Positions 1 to 5,290 of a stretch of 14,111 bases of DNA are shown here, in pieces. The DNA is from Clostridiales bacterium. Its GTDB lineage: Bacteria > Bacillota > Clostridia > Oscillospirales > Oscillospiraceae. Both the position numbers and the translations under genes were made by a program. The first letter of the stretch is position 1; each line of letters begins with the position of its first letter. The stretch spans positions 6,703 through 20,813 of the forward strand of contig DPHR01000024.1 of assembly GCA_003522945.1 (NCBI GenBank), given 5' to 3'. The notes under the pieces were generated by a model, which had not been told where the DNA came from, searched no databases, and saw only the letters and a list, made by a program, of their open reading frames with translations.

Positions 1-206
1 AGATGGACGAGATGGGGCTGGAGCCGATGCTGCTGCTCGGCATGCGTCTCGGCGAGGGCAGCGGCTGCCCGCTCGCCTTCGAGGTGCTGGACGCCGCCTG
101 CGCCATTATCAACGATATGGCGACGTTTGACGAGGCCGGCATCGACGACGGCTATCTCGACGAGATCCGCGAGGGCGATAAGTTCGCCGTGGAGGGCGCA
201 CAATGA
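1..206 (+). CDS. cobT: Nicotinate-nucleotide-dimethylbenzimidazole phosphoribosyltransferase, C-terminal part (CobT), 5' partial
   Basis: Only the last ~67 residues are inside the window; codons are in phase with position 3 and the TGA is at 204-206. CobT transfers phosphoribose from nicotinate mononucleotide to the lower-ligand base (dimethylbenzimidazole), giving the alpha-ribazole phosphate used by CobS. The visible motif MRLGEGSGCPLAFEVLDAA, followed by NDMATFDEAGI, is the conserved CobT C-terminal signature; the Glu of the GEG is thought to be the catalytic base in this family. The stop overlaps the next start by 4 nt (ATGA at 203-206), so it is translationally coupled to the CobU-like gene. 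The cobalamin neighbours CobU and CobS support the call. Confidence 0.9.
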   Translation, partial: MDEMGLEPMLLLGMRLGEGSGCPLAFEVLDAACAIINDMATFDEAGIDDGYLDEIREGDKFAVEGAQ

Positions 207-748
207 AGGCATTCATCTCCGGCGGCGCGAAAAACGGAAAGACGACGCTTGGACAGGATCTCGCTGTTTACCTCGCCGCGGGGGAAAAGCATTACTACGT
301 TGCCACGATGATCTCCGCCGACGCCGAGGACGATGAGCGCATCCGCCGCCACATTGCCGATCGCGCGGGGCTGGAATTTGAAACGATCGAGTGCCCGCGG
401 CGCATCCTCTCGTGTCTGGATACCGCCGACAGAAACGGCGTGTTCCTGCTCGACAGCGTTACGGCACTGCTGCAAAACGAAATTTTCCCGCCCGAGAAAA
501 ACTACGCGCTCGATCTCCCGGCGGCGGAGCGGTGCGCGCGGGAGCTGCTGGAATTTGTCCGCTCGGTGCGAAGCGTCGTGCTCGTGAGCGACTATATCTT
601 CTCGGACGCCGGGGAGTATGACCCCATGACCGAGCAGTACCGCCGCGCCCTGGCCGGGATCGACCGGATGCTCGCGCGCGAATGCGATACGGTCGTGGAG
701 CTTGCCGCCGGGCGGCGCATCGTCCATAAGGGGGTGCTCCCGTTTTGA
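203..748 (+). CDS. cobU: Adenosylcobinamide kinase / adenosylcobinamide-phosphate guanylyltransferase-like protein (CobU-like)
   Basis: 181 aa, about the usual CobU length. CobU phosphorylates adenosylcobinamide and then transfers GMP to it, giving AdoCbi-GDP for CobS. Visible features: an N-terminal P-loop GGAKNGKTT (residues ~7-15); DDERIRRHIADR around His50, which sits where CobU carries the histidine that is guanylylated; a Walker-B-like strand VFLLDSVTALL; and a strand VVLVSDYIFS. The family's usual C-terminal block (GxGVVP...R.FRD..G..NQ) is only loosely recognisable here as DPMTEQYRRALAGIDRMLA. A second short CobU-like gene two genes downstream carries the better version of that block. 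The start ATG overlaps the cobT stop, and the end overlaps the cobS TTG start by 4 nt. Family is confident; whether it has both activities is uncertain. Confidence 0.83.
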   Translation: MKAFISGGAKNGKTTLGQDLAVYLAAGEKHYYVATMISADAEDDERIRRHIADRAGLEFETIECPRRILSCLDTADRNGVFLLDSVTALLQNEIFPPEKNYALDLPAAERCARELLEFVRSVRSVVLVSDYIFSDAGEYDPMTEQYRRALAGIDRMLARECDTVVELAAGRRIVHKGVLPF

Positions 749-1482
749 AAAAGTATCTGCACGCTCTGGCCATGTGCCGGAGCATGTTCTGCGCGATCCC
801 GTGCTTTTGGCGCGTGTGGGACGAGGAAGCGCGCGATAAAATGCTTCTGTTCCTGCCCGTTGTCGGGCTGGAGACCGGCGCGATCTGGGCGCTTCTCGCG
901 TGGCTCTGCCGGTATCTGGCGCTCCCGGCGCTTGTGCAGGGCGCGGTACTCGGCGCATACCCCTTCGTTGTGACGGGCTTCATCCATCTCGACGGCTTCA
1001 TGGACGTGACCGACGCCGTGCGCTCCTGCCGCGATCTTGCGCGGCGGCGCGAAATTTTGAAGGACTCCCGCGTCGGCAGCTTCGCCGTCATCGGCGTCGT
1101 GCTGCTTGCGCTGTGTCAGACGGCGCTCTTCGCTTCGGCAAAGGCGGCGAGCCTTTGGACGCTTGTGCTTCTTCCGGCGGTCAGCCGGTGCGGTTCGGCG
1201 CTCGCCGTAACGGCGCTGCGCCCGATGTCCACGAGCCAGTACGCCGCGCAGAAAAAGCCGAAGTCACACATCATCGTTCTCTGCGCCCAGCTCGCGGTAT
1301 ATCTCGCGGCGGGCTTTCTTGCCGGGTGGCGTACGGGGGCGGCGCTCTGCGGCTGTCTTGCCGGGTACGCGCTCGCGCTCCGGAAAGCGTTCCGCTCGCT
1401 CGACGGCATGAACGGCGACATTTCCGGCTATGCGCTCACGCTCTCCGAGCTCTGCGGCGCGGCGGTATGGGCGCTCATCTGA
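745..1482 (+). CDS. cobS: Adenosylcobinamide-GDP ribazoletransferase (cobalamin synthase)
   Basis: 245 aa, near the family norm of ~250. CobS is a polytopic inner-membrane enzyme that joins AdoCbi-GDP to alpha-ribazole (phosphate), the last step of nucleotide-loop assembly. Hallmark motifs are present: TGFIHLDGFMDVTDAV (residues ~74-89, the DG..D..D metal-binding block) and RRREILKDSRVGSFA (~100-114). Several hydrophobic stretches follow, such as VIGVVLLALCQTALF and LAVYLAAGFLAG. The start is a TTG at 745 overlapping the cobU stop (TTGA), with AAGGGGG at 728-734 as Shine-Dalgarno about 10 nt upstream; the first in-frame ATG (772) would trim the usual N-terminus. It lies between the two CobU-like genes, within the operon. 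Confidence 0.93.
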   Translation: MKKYLHALAMCRSMFCAIPCFWRVWDEEARDKMLLFLPVVGLETGAIWALLAWLCRYLALPALVQGAVLGAYPFVVTGFIHLDGFMDVTDAVRSCRDLARRREILKDSRVGSFAVIGVVLLALCQTALFASAKAASLWTLVLLPAVSRCGSALAVTALRPMSTSQYAAQKKPKSHIIVLCAQLAVYLAAGFLAGWRTGAALCGCLAGYALALRKAFRSLDGMNGDISGYALTLSELCGAAVWALI

Positions 1483-1500
1483 AAGAAAAGGGGAAACACC

Positions 1501-1875
1501 ATGGTTTTTATTTTCGGCGGCGCCTATCAGGGCAAGACCGATTTTGCCAAAGAAGCCTTCTCTCTTGCGGAGGGGGACATCTTTTCCTGCTCCGGCACGG
1601 AGATCGATTTCTCCCGCCGGTGCGTGGATAATATCGAAAACTTCACGCTTGCCTGTACCCGCGCGGGGATCGATCCGGTCGAGTATTTCCGCGTGCACCG
1701 CGGCGAGTGGGAAGAGAGCATCCTTATCTGCCGGGACATGTTCTGCGGCGTTGTGCCCATGGGCGCGGAAACGCGTGCGTGGCGGCAGGATACCGGACGG
1801 CTTACGCAATATCTGAGCCGCGAGGCCGAGCATGTGAGCCGCATTTTCTGCGGTCTGGAGCAGCGGCTGAAATGA
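1501..1875 (+). CDS. Short CobU-like P-loop protein
   Basis: 124 aa, well below the ~180 aa of full CobU. It starts with a P-loop, GGAYQGKTDFA (residues ~6-16), and ends with the block that closes CobU proteins: CGVVPMGAETRAWRQDTGR followed by AEHVSRIFCGLEQRLK. The central portion of CobU is missing. One histidine occurs in FRVHRGEW (residue ~66), but I cannot say whether it replaces the guanylylated His. The Shine-Dalgarno AAGGGG lies about 8 nt before the ATG. The gene overlaps the following phosphatase by 4 nt (ATGA, 1872-1875). It shares an operon with a fuller CobU-like gene that has a poor C-terminal block, which suggests divided labour or a regulatory subunit; that is inference. A role in the cobinamide kinase/guanylyltransferase step is likely. 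Confidence 0.72.
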   Translation: MVFIFGGAYQGKTDFAKEAFSLAEGDIFSCSGTEIDFSRRCVDNIENFTLACTRAGIDPVEYFRVHRGEWEESILICRDMFCGVVPMGAETRAWRQDTGRLTQYLSREAEHVSRIFCGLEQRLK

Positions 1876-2423
1876 GGATCCTTCTGCTGCGCCACGGCAT
1901 CACCGAGGCAAACGAAAAGCACCTCTACTGCGGCAGCACCGATCTGCCGCTCTCTCCGGCGGGCTGCGCCGCGCTTCGGCGGCAGGAAATGCCCGCGCCG
2001 GGCACGCGGTTTATTACAAGCGGCATGCGCCGCTGCAATGAAACGCTGGAAGCGCTCTTCGGTACCGTGCCTTATGAGATCGAGCCGGACTTCCGCGAGA
2101 TCAACTTCGGCGATTTTGAAATGAAGAGCTACGAAATGCTGAAGGATGATCCCGCTTATCAGGCGTGGCTCACCGGCGATAACGAGAAGAACGTCCCGCC
2201 GAACGGCGAGAGCGGGGAGCATATGACAAGGCGCGCTCTTGCCGCCTTCGCGCGTGTGCAGGAAGCCGGGCGCGACGCCGTGATCGTGACGCACGGCGGC
2301 GTGATCGCGGCGATCATGGCGCACCTTTTCCCCGAGGGGAAAAACCGCTACGAGTGGCAAAGTCCGAACGGCGGAGGGTATGTGATCGAAGACGGGGAAT
2401 ATACGCCGTTTTCTCCGCGCTGA
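1872..2423 (+). CDS. cobC: Histidine phosphatase family protein (CobC-like alpha-ribazole phosphatase)
   Basis: 183 aa. It begins MRILLLRHGITEAN, containing the RHG phosphohistidine motif (His8). It continues with the phosphate-pocket segment FITSGMRRCNETLEAL, the mid-domain acid region FREINFGDFEM, and the second histidine motif VIVTHGGVIAA. These are the expected residues of a branch-2-type histidine phosphatase of the phosphoglycerate-mutase superfamily. In cobalamin operons this family removes the 5'-phosphate of alpha-ribazole phosphate or of cobalamin phosphate. The ATG overlaps the preceding stop by 4 nt. The final TGA is followed directly by a terminator-like hairpin. Substrate assignment depends on operon context; broad-specificity phosphatase is the alternative. 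Confidence 0.82.
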   Translation: MRILLLRHGITEANEKHLYCGSTDLPLSPAGCAALRRQEMPAPGTRFITSGMRRCNETLEALFGTVPYEIEPDFREINFGDFEMKSYEMLKDDPAYQAWLTGDNEKNVPPNGESGEHMTRRALAAFARVQEAGRDAVIVTHGGVIAAIMAHLFPEGKNRYEWQSPNGGGYVIEDGEYTPFSPR

Positions 2424-2460
2424 CAGGCAAAAAGCCGTTGAAAGAGCGGCCTTTTGCCTG
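2424..2460 (+). terminator. Terminator-like hairpin closing the cobalamin operon
   Basis: Inverted repeat 2424-2437 / 2447-2460, 13 of 14 pairs (one A-C mismatch at 2433/2451), with a 9-nt loop. A run of A on the left and T on the right lies within the arms, so the inner GC stem (GCCG/CGGC) followed by CTTTT would act as a weak intrinsic terminator. It begins one base after the cobC stop. The loop and right arm double as promoter spacing for the next gene. Confidence 0.6.
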
Positions 2461-2466
2461 TATAAT
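2438..2466 (+). promoter_or_regulatory. Strong sigma-70-type promoter for the PPTase gene
   Basis: -35 TTGAAA (2438-2443), a 17-nt spacer, and a perfect -10 TATAAT (2461-2466). The -35 starts in the loop of the upstream hairpin. The expected start of transcription (~2473) is only a few bases before the ATG at 2476. Confidence 0.8.
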
Positions 2467-2475
2467 AAAACCGTT

Positions 2476-3072
2476 ATGAACGTTTATGTGCTGGACATTG
2501 CGCCGCTGCGCGGCCGCGAGCAGGAGGCGCTCGCACTGCTGCCGGAAGAGCGCCGGGAAAAGGCGCTGCGCATCCGGAGAGAGGAAGCGCGTCTGCGGAG
2601 CATCGGCGCTTCACTGCTGCTTCGCGCCGCGGGGATCGAACCGCCGTTTGCCTGCGGCGAACACGGAAAGCCGTATATCCCCGGCGGGCCGCATTTCTCG
2701 CTCACGCACAGCGGCACGCTCGCCGCGCTTGCCGTGAGCGATACTCCGGTTGGGCTGGACATTGAGAAGATCGCCCCTGTGCGCCGCGCCGCGGCACGCG
2801 CTCTCACGATCGAGGAGCGAAAATATATGGAAGCCGATCCGGAACGGCGGTTTGCCTATCTCTGGACACGCAAGGAGGCCGTGCTCAAATGCACCGGCGC
2901 GGGACTCTCGCAGCCGATGAACGCCTTCTCCGTGCTGGGGGATACGGCGTCGGCCGAGGGCGCACTACTCTCGCTTTACACCGTGGAATACGGAAACTAT
3001 ATGCTGTCGGCGGCTGCGGCGCGCTCGGCGGTATTTACGCCGCAGCGCGTCGATGCTCTGGAGCTTCTGTAA
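2476..3072 (+). CDS. 4'-phosphopantetheinyl transferase, Sfp type
   Basis: 198 aa. Sfp-type PPTases move the phosphopantetheine arm of CoA onto a serine of carrier proteins. The signatures are GKPYIPGGPHFSLTHSG (residues ~55-71), AVSDTPVGLDIEKI (~78-91, holding the Mg-binding Asp and Glu), and YLWTRKEAVLKCTGAGLS (~117-134, the WxxKEAxxK motif). The N-terminus MNVYVLDIAPL fits the family start, and no other ATG would keep it, so 2476 is taken although no Shine-Dalgarno precedes it. The mRNA is predicted to be essentially leaderless. No polyketide or peptide synthetase is in the window, so the target could be the fatty-acid ACP; the gene's partner is unknown. It is followed 12 nt later by the next gene. 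Confidence 0.9.
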   Translation: MNVYVLDIAPLRGREQEALALLPEERREKALRIRREEARLRSIGASLLLRAAGIEPPFACGEHGKPYIPGGPHFSLTHSGTLAALAVSDTPVGLDIEKIAPVRRAAARALTIEERKYMEADPERRFAYLWTRKEAVLKCTGAGLSQPMNAFSVLGDTASAEGALLSLYTVEYGNYMLSAAAARSAVFTPQRVDALELL

Positions 3073-3084
3073 GGAGGATACGCT

Positions 3085-3948
3085 ATGGAACTGAGAGAAA
3101 CCGGAAAAGCGGGCGCGGCAGCCGTGCTGCTCTGGCCGGATGACGGCCTGGACGCCGCCGTATTTGCCTCGGTCGTCCGCTCGCTGGGAAAATCCTGCCG
3201 CGTGCTTGTTCCCGTGTTTGCGCCGGAGGAACCGCCGGATGCGCGTGTTGCCGCGGTGGAGAGCGCTCTGCTCGCCGGCTACGACGGGCGCATCTGGGGC
3301 GCTTACGGGCTGCGCGGCGGAGGAAGTGCGCTTCTCTCGCTTCTTGCAGAGGGCAAGGTGCGCGTGCGCACCTGTGTCGTGGAAGGCGCGGTGGAAGTCC
3401 CCGCGCAGGGGCTGCGGGAATTTTCCGGTACGCTCTTCCACTGGAAAGGCAGCAAGGATAAGGGTGCGGGAAAATCGTGGGAGGCGCTGCACAAGGCGTT
3501 TCCGGCGCTGCGCTCGCTCACGCTGCGAAAGCTCAAGGCGGGGCAGGATGTCGCATCCATCCGGCCGGATATTATGACAAAGCGGCTTTTGAAAGCCTTC
3601 GGCAGCGCGGGCACGGTCCGCGTGAGCACGCTCGTGCCGCACAGCGCCTCGTGCGTCTGGCGGCAGCTCAACCGCCGCCCGGCGGGAAAGGCGCTCGGAT
3701 GGCTCCAAACGATGCAGCCGCTCCGCCGCACCGACGAGGATCGGACGCAGATCATCGAGGGCGCGGCAAAGGGCGTTCCGCTCTGGAGCCACATGACCCG
3801 CGTGGAGCCCTGCGGGGAGTACGGCGCGGTGTGCGTCGATCAGGTGGAGATCTCCGCCGGAGCGCTTACTCCGGCTGTGATGCGCGCTGCGGAAATCTAT
3901 CTGAAAGCGGTACAGAAGAGCAGAAACCGCCAAATGAGAAAAGAGTGA
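3085..3948 (+). CDS. Protein of unknown function: alpha/beta-hydrolase-like N-terminus, SRPBCC-like C-terminus
   Basis: 287 aa; no named family recognised with certainty. Residues ~1-110 read like a trimmed alpha/beta-hydrolase core (GAAAVLLWPDDG, a strand CRVLVPVFAP, then YDGRIWGAYGLRGGGS). The spot where the nucleophile elbow GxSxG would lie has no serine, so I infer it is not a working hydrolase. Residues ~175-287 (VRVSTLVPHSASCVW, DRTQIIEGAAKGVPLWSH, CVDQVEISAGALTPAV) resemble an SRPBCC ligand-binding fold, with the W-x-H and D-x-V-E-x-x-A-G features typical of it. A perfect Shine-Dalgarno AGGAGG (3072-3077) lies 7 nt before the ATG. It is probably co-transcribed with the PPTase gene and is followed by a strong terminator. 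No function is proposed. Confidence 0.7.
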   Translation: MELRETGKAGAAAVLLWPDDGLDAAVFASVVRSLGKSCRVLVPVFAPEEPPDARVAAVESALLAGYDGRIWGAYGLRGGGSALLSLLAEGKVRVRTCVVEGAVEVPAQGLREFSGTLFHWKGSKDKGAGKSWEALHKAFPALRSLTLRKLKAGQDVASIRPDIMTKRLLKAFGSAGTVRVSTLVPHSASCVWRQLNRRPAGKALGWLQTMQPLRRTDEDRTQIIEGAAKGVPLWSHMTRVEPCGEYGAVCVDQVEISAGALTPAVMRAAEIYLKAVQKSRNRQMRKE

Positions 3949-3956
3949 CGGATTAT

Positions 3957-3995
3957 AAAAAAATCGGAAACAGATGCACTGTTTCCGATTTTTTT
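3957..3995 (+). terminator. Intrinsic terminator, perfect 17-bp stem
   Basis: Perfect inverted repeat 3957-3973 / 3979-3995 with a 5-nt loop (ATGCA). The A-run on the left pairs with a run of seven T on the right. It ends the PPTase/SRPBCC unit, and its symmetry would let it work in both directions. Confidence 0.9.
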
Positions 3996-4017
3996 GCGAA
4001 ATTTGTTCATTTACCTA

Positions 4018-4046
4018 TTGAATGTTCGGCTCTTGTGGATTATAAT
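4018..4046 (+). promoter_or_regulatory. Promoter of the TetR-family regulator gene
   Basis: -35 TTGAAT (4018-4023), 17-nt spacer, -10 TATAAT (4041-4046). The downstream stretch to the ATG at 4094 is AT-rich and contains AGGAGG at 4078-4083, 10 nt before the start. If the regulator is autoregulated, its operator is probably around here, but I see no convincing palindrome. Confidence 0.75.
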
Positions 4047-4093
4047 CACCAGTGTATGATAAATAACAAACACACATAGGAGGAAATAGATAA

Positions 4094-4672
4094 ATGGCAG
4101 AACGGGAAACCGAGGACCGTCGGGTACGGAAAACAAAAAAACAGCTTCGCGGCGCGCTTACGTCGCTGCTTCTCGAAAAGGACATCAGCCGCGTCACGGT
4201 GCGCGACGTGGCCGATCTCGCGGACGTGAACCGCGGCACATTTTACGCGCACTACAGCGACGTGTACGATCTTCTCCATCAGCTTGAGGACGATCTCCTG
4301 CGCCGTCTGGACGATGTCGGCAGCCGCCACAACGCCCGCCAGTCGGACGGGAAGACGTTCCGGTATCTGACCGATCTCTTCACGCTCGCGAGCGAGTATT
4401 CGGACATTTTCTACACGCTTTACTGCCGCAGCGGAGATTCCGAATTTCAGGACAAGATATTCAACAAGCTCAAGTACCAGTACCTTTATGAGTTCCTGTC
4501 CATCTTCGGCGGGAGCGAGTCCGAAAAGCTGGATTACTGCGCCTCGTTCATCGTGGCCGGCATGTGCACGCTCGCCAAGGTGTGGATCGAAAACGGCATG
4601 CGCGAAACGCCGGAGGAAATGGCGCGTCTCGGCGGCGCGTTCGTGATGCACGGCGTCGAAATGCTCCAGTGA
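4094..4672 (+). CDS. TetR/AcrR-family transcriptional regulator
   Basis: 192 aa, the usual size. N-terminal DNA-binding domain at residues ~10-65: RKTKKQLRGALTSLLLEKD, then the helix-turn-helix VTVRDVADLADVNRGTFYAHY, then SDVYDLLHQLEDDLL. This is the classic TetR_N pattern ending in the F/Y-Y-x-H-Y turn. The rest is a helical ligand-binding and dimerisation region with no recognisable ligand signature. It has its own promoter and Shine-Dalgarno, and the next gene starts one base after its stop, so the two are co-expressed. The target is not visible; the neighbouring membrane protein is the simplest candidate. Confidence 0.9.
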   Translation: MAERETEDRRVRKTKKQLRGALTSLLLEKDISRVTVRDVADLADVNRGTFYAHYSDVYDLLHQLEDDLLRRLDDVGSRHNARQSDGKTFRYLTDLFTLASEYSDIFYTLYCRSGDSEFQDKIFNKLKYQYLYEFLSIFGGSESEKLDYCASFIVAGMCTLAKVWIENGMRETPEEMARLGGAFVMHGVEMLQ

Positions 4673-4673
4673 T

Positions 4674-4955
4674 ATGAACATCGTCCATGTTCTGGAAGCG
4701 GGCATGCTCGTCTGCTTCGGCATCTCATGGCCGTTCAATATTGCCAAGTCCCTCCGCTCCCGCACCGCGAAGGGCAAGAGCGTTGCGTTCGAGCTTCTCA
4801 TCATCGCAGGGTATCTCTGCGGCCTGGTCGGGAAACTCATCCTCGGCAATTTAAGCTATGTGGTTTTTTTCTACATTGCCGATATTCTCATGGTCGCAGC
4901 CGACCTCGTCCTGACGCTCCGCAACCGCCGTCTTGACCGCGAACGCGACGGCTGA
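4674..4955 (+). CDS. Small membrane protein, PQ-loop / SemiSWEET-like
   Basis: 93 aa with three predicted membrane helices: residues ~5-22 (VLEAGMLVCFGISWPFNI), ~37-57 (VAFELLIIAGYLCGLVGKLI) and ~60-82 (LSYVVFFYIADILMVAADLV). The segment FGISWPFNIAKSLRSRTAKG followed by KS resembles the PQ-loop half-repeat of small Firmicute transporters: a helix with a W-P motif, then a basic loop ending GKS. A three-helix single repeat would be expected to dimerise, as in SemiSWEETs. It starts one base after the tetR stop with no separate Shine-Dalgarno, which suggests translational coupling. The substrate is unknown. Confidence 0.7.
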   Translation: MNIVHVLEAGMLVCFGISWPFNIAKSLRSRTAKGKSVAFELLIIAGYLCGLVGKLILGNLSYVVFFYIADILMVAADLVLTLRNRRLDRERDG

Positions 4956-4983
4956 CATTTTCCCTGCTTCAAAATCAAAAAAA

Positions 4984-5023
4984 CCGGAGGATCGCTATAA
5001 GAAAGGCGTTCTCCGGCTTTTTT
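4984..5023 (+). terminator. Intrinsic terminator after the TetR/PQ-loop unit
   Basis: Stem CCGGAG (4984-4989) / CTCCGG (5011-5016), extended inward by a few wobble pairs, followed by C and six T (5018-5023). It lies 28 nt after the stop of the membrane protein gene. Confidence 0.8.
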
Positions 5024-5110
5024 ATAATAATATTGTAAGAGAAAATACCGACTTATTGCAAAGTGCAAAATATCGTGGTATTCTTTTGTTGAACCTAAGC
5101 ATCCCGGCGG
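5024..5110. other. AT-rich spacer between the two transcription units
   Basis: Between the two terminators there is no coding frame with a plausible start and no convincing promoter pair. A short palindrome, ATCCCG-G-CGGGAT, lies at 5101-5113 and abuts the bidirectional terminator. I see nothing else in it. Confidence 0.5.
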
Positions 5111-5152
5111 GATAGCAAAAGGCCCCGCCGACCGGCGGGGCCTTTTGCTATC
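5111..5152 (-). terminator. Symmetric (bidirectional) terminator ending the tracrRNA
   Basis: Perfect 20-bp inverted repeats 5111-5130 and 5133-5152 (practical loop of 4 nt), with a GC core (GGCCCCGCC/GGCGGGGCC) flanked by AAAA and TTTT. Read on the - strand it forms the last hairpin and U-tract of the tracrRNA. Read on the + strand it could stop any read-through toward cas9. Confidence 0.88.
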
Positions 5153-5240
5153 ACACACTGTGAATCCGCAACTTAATGCGGTAAGGGCGCAGAACGCTTA
5201 TTTGAACTTGTAGTGTAATCCCAAGTGGTAGTAGGGATCA
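5117..5240 (-). ncRNA. tracrRNA of the type II-A CRISPR system
   Basis: On the - strand from about 5240. The anti-repeat at 5200-5233 pairs with the CRISPR repeat as follows: upper stem 5210-5233 against repeat bases 9-32 (24 nt, perfect for the distal repeats); a bulge of AAGU (5206-5209) facing GA; lower stem 5200-5205 (UCAAAU) against GUUUGA with one G-U pair. The lower stem plus GA/AAGU bulge has the same shape as in S. pyogenes. Next comes UAAG, then a small candidate nexus (GCG-UUCUG-CGC, 5187-5197), a 5-bp hairpin (5166-5181), a 5-bp hairpin (5151-5163), and the terminator hairpin. This tail would be the Cas9-binding scaffold. About 124 nt; the exact 5' end is estimated from the promoter. 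Its position upstream of and divergent to cas9 is common in type II-A. Confidence 0.92.
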
Positions 5241-5246
5241 TCTATA

Positions 5247-5274
5247 TTTTTAGCATAATTTTTGAATTTGTCAA
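5247..5274 (-). promoter_or_regulatory. tracrRNA promoter (- strand)
   Basis: Read on the - strand: perfect -35 TTGACA (5274-5269), 16-nt spacer, -10 TAAAAA (5252-5247). The predicted start is near 5240, just before the anti-repeat. The -35 box ends two bases before the cas9 Shine-Dalgarno, so this promoter lies within the cas9 upstream region. Confidence 0.72.
5254..5259 (+). promoter_or_regulatory. Candidate cas9 operon -10 element
   Basis: CATAAT on the + strand, with no good -35 at 16-18 nt (5230-5237 reads AGTAGGGA-like). It lies two bases from the -10 of the tracrRNA promoter on the other strand. TATATT at 5243-5248 is an alternative, also lacking a -35. The true cas9 promoter is not resolved. 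Confidence 0.3.
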
Positions 5275-5290
5275 TAGAGGAGAGCCAAAA

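Noticed and set aside
4047..4093. GTGT...ACAC arrangement upstream of tetR as a possible operator.
   Set aside because: Only the outer four bases are symmetric; the interior does not match, so it is not a convincing palindrome.
5225..5290. A longer Cas9 beginning at a GTG at 5225, adding 22 residues.
   Set aside because: It has no Shine-Dalgarno, the added residues overlap the tracrRNA anti-repeat, and a good Shine-Dalgarno serves the ATG at 5291.
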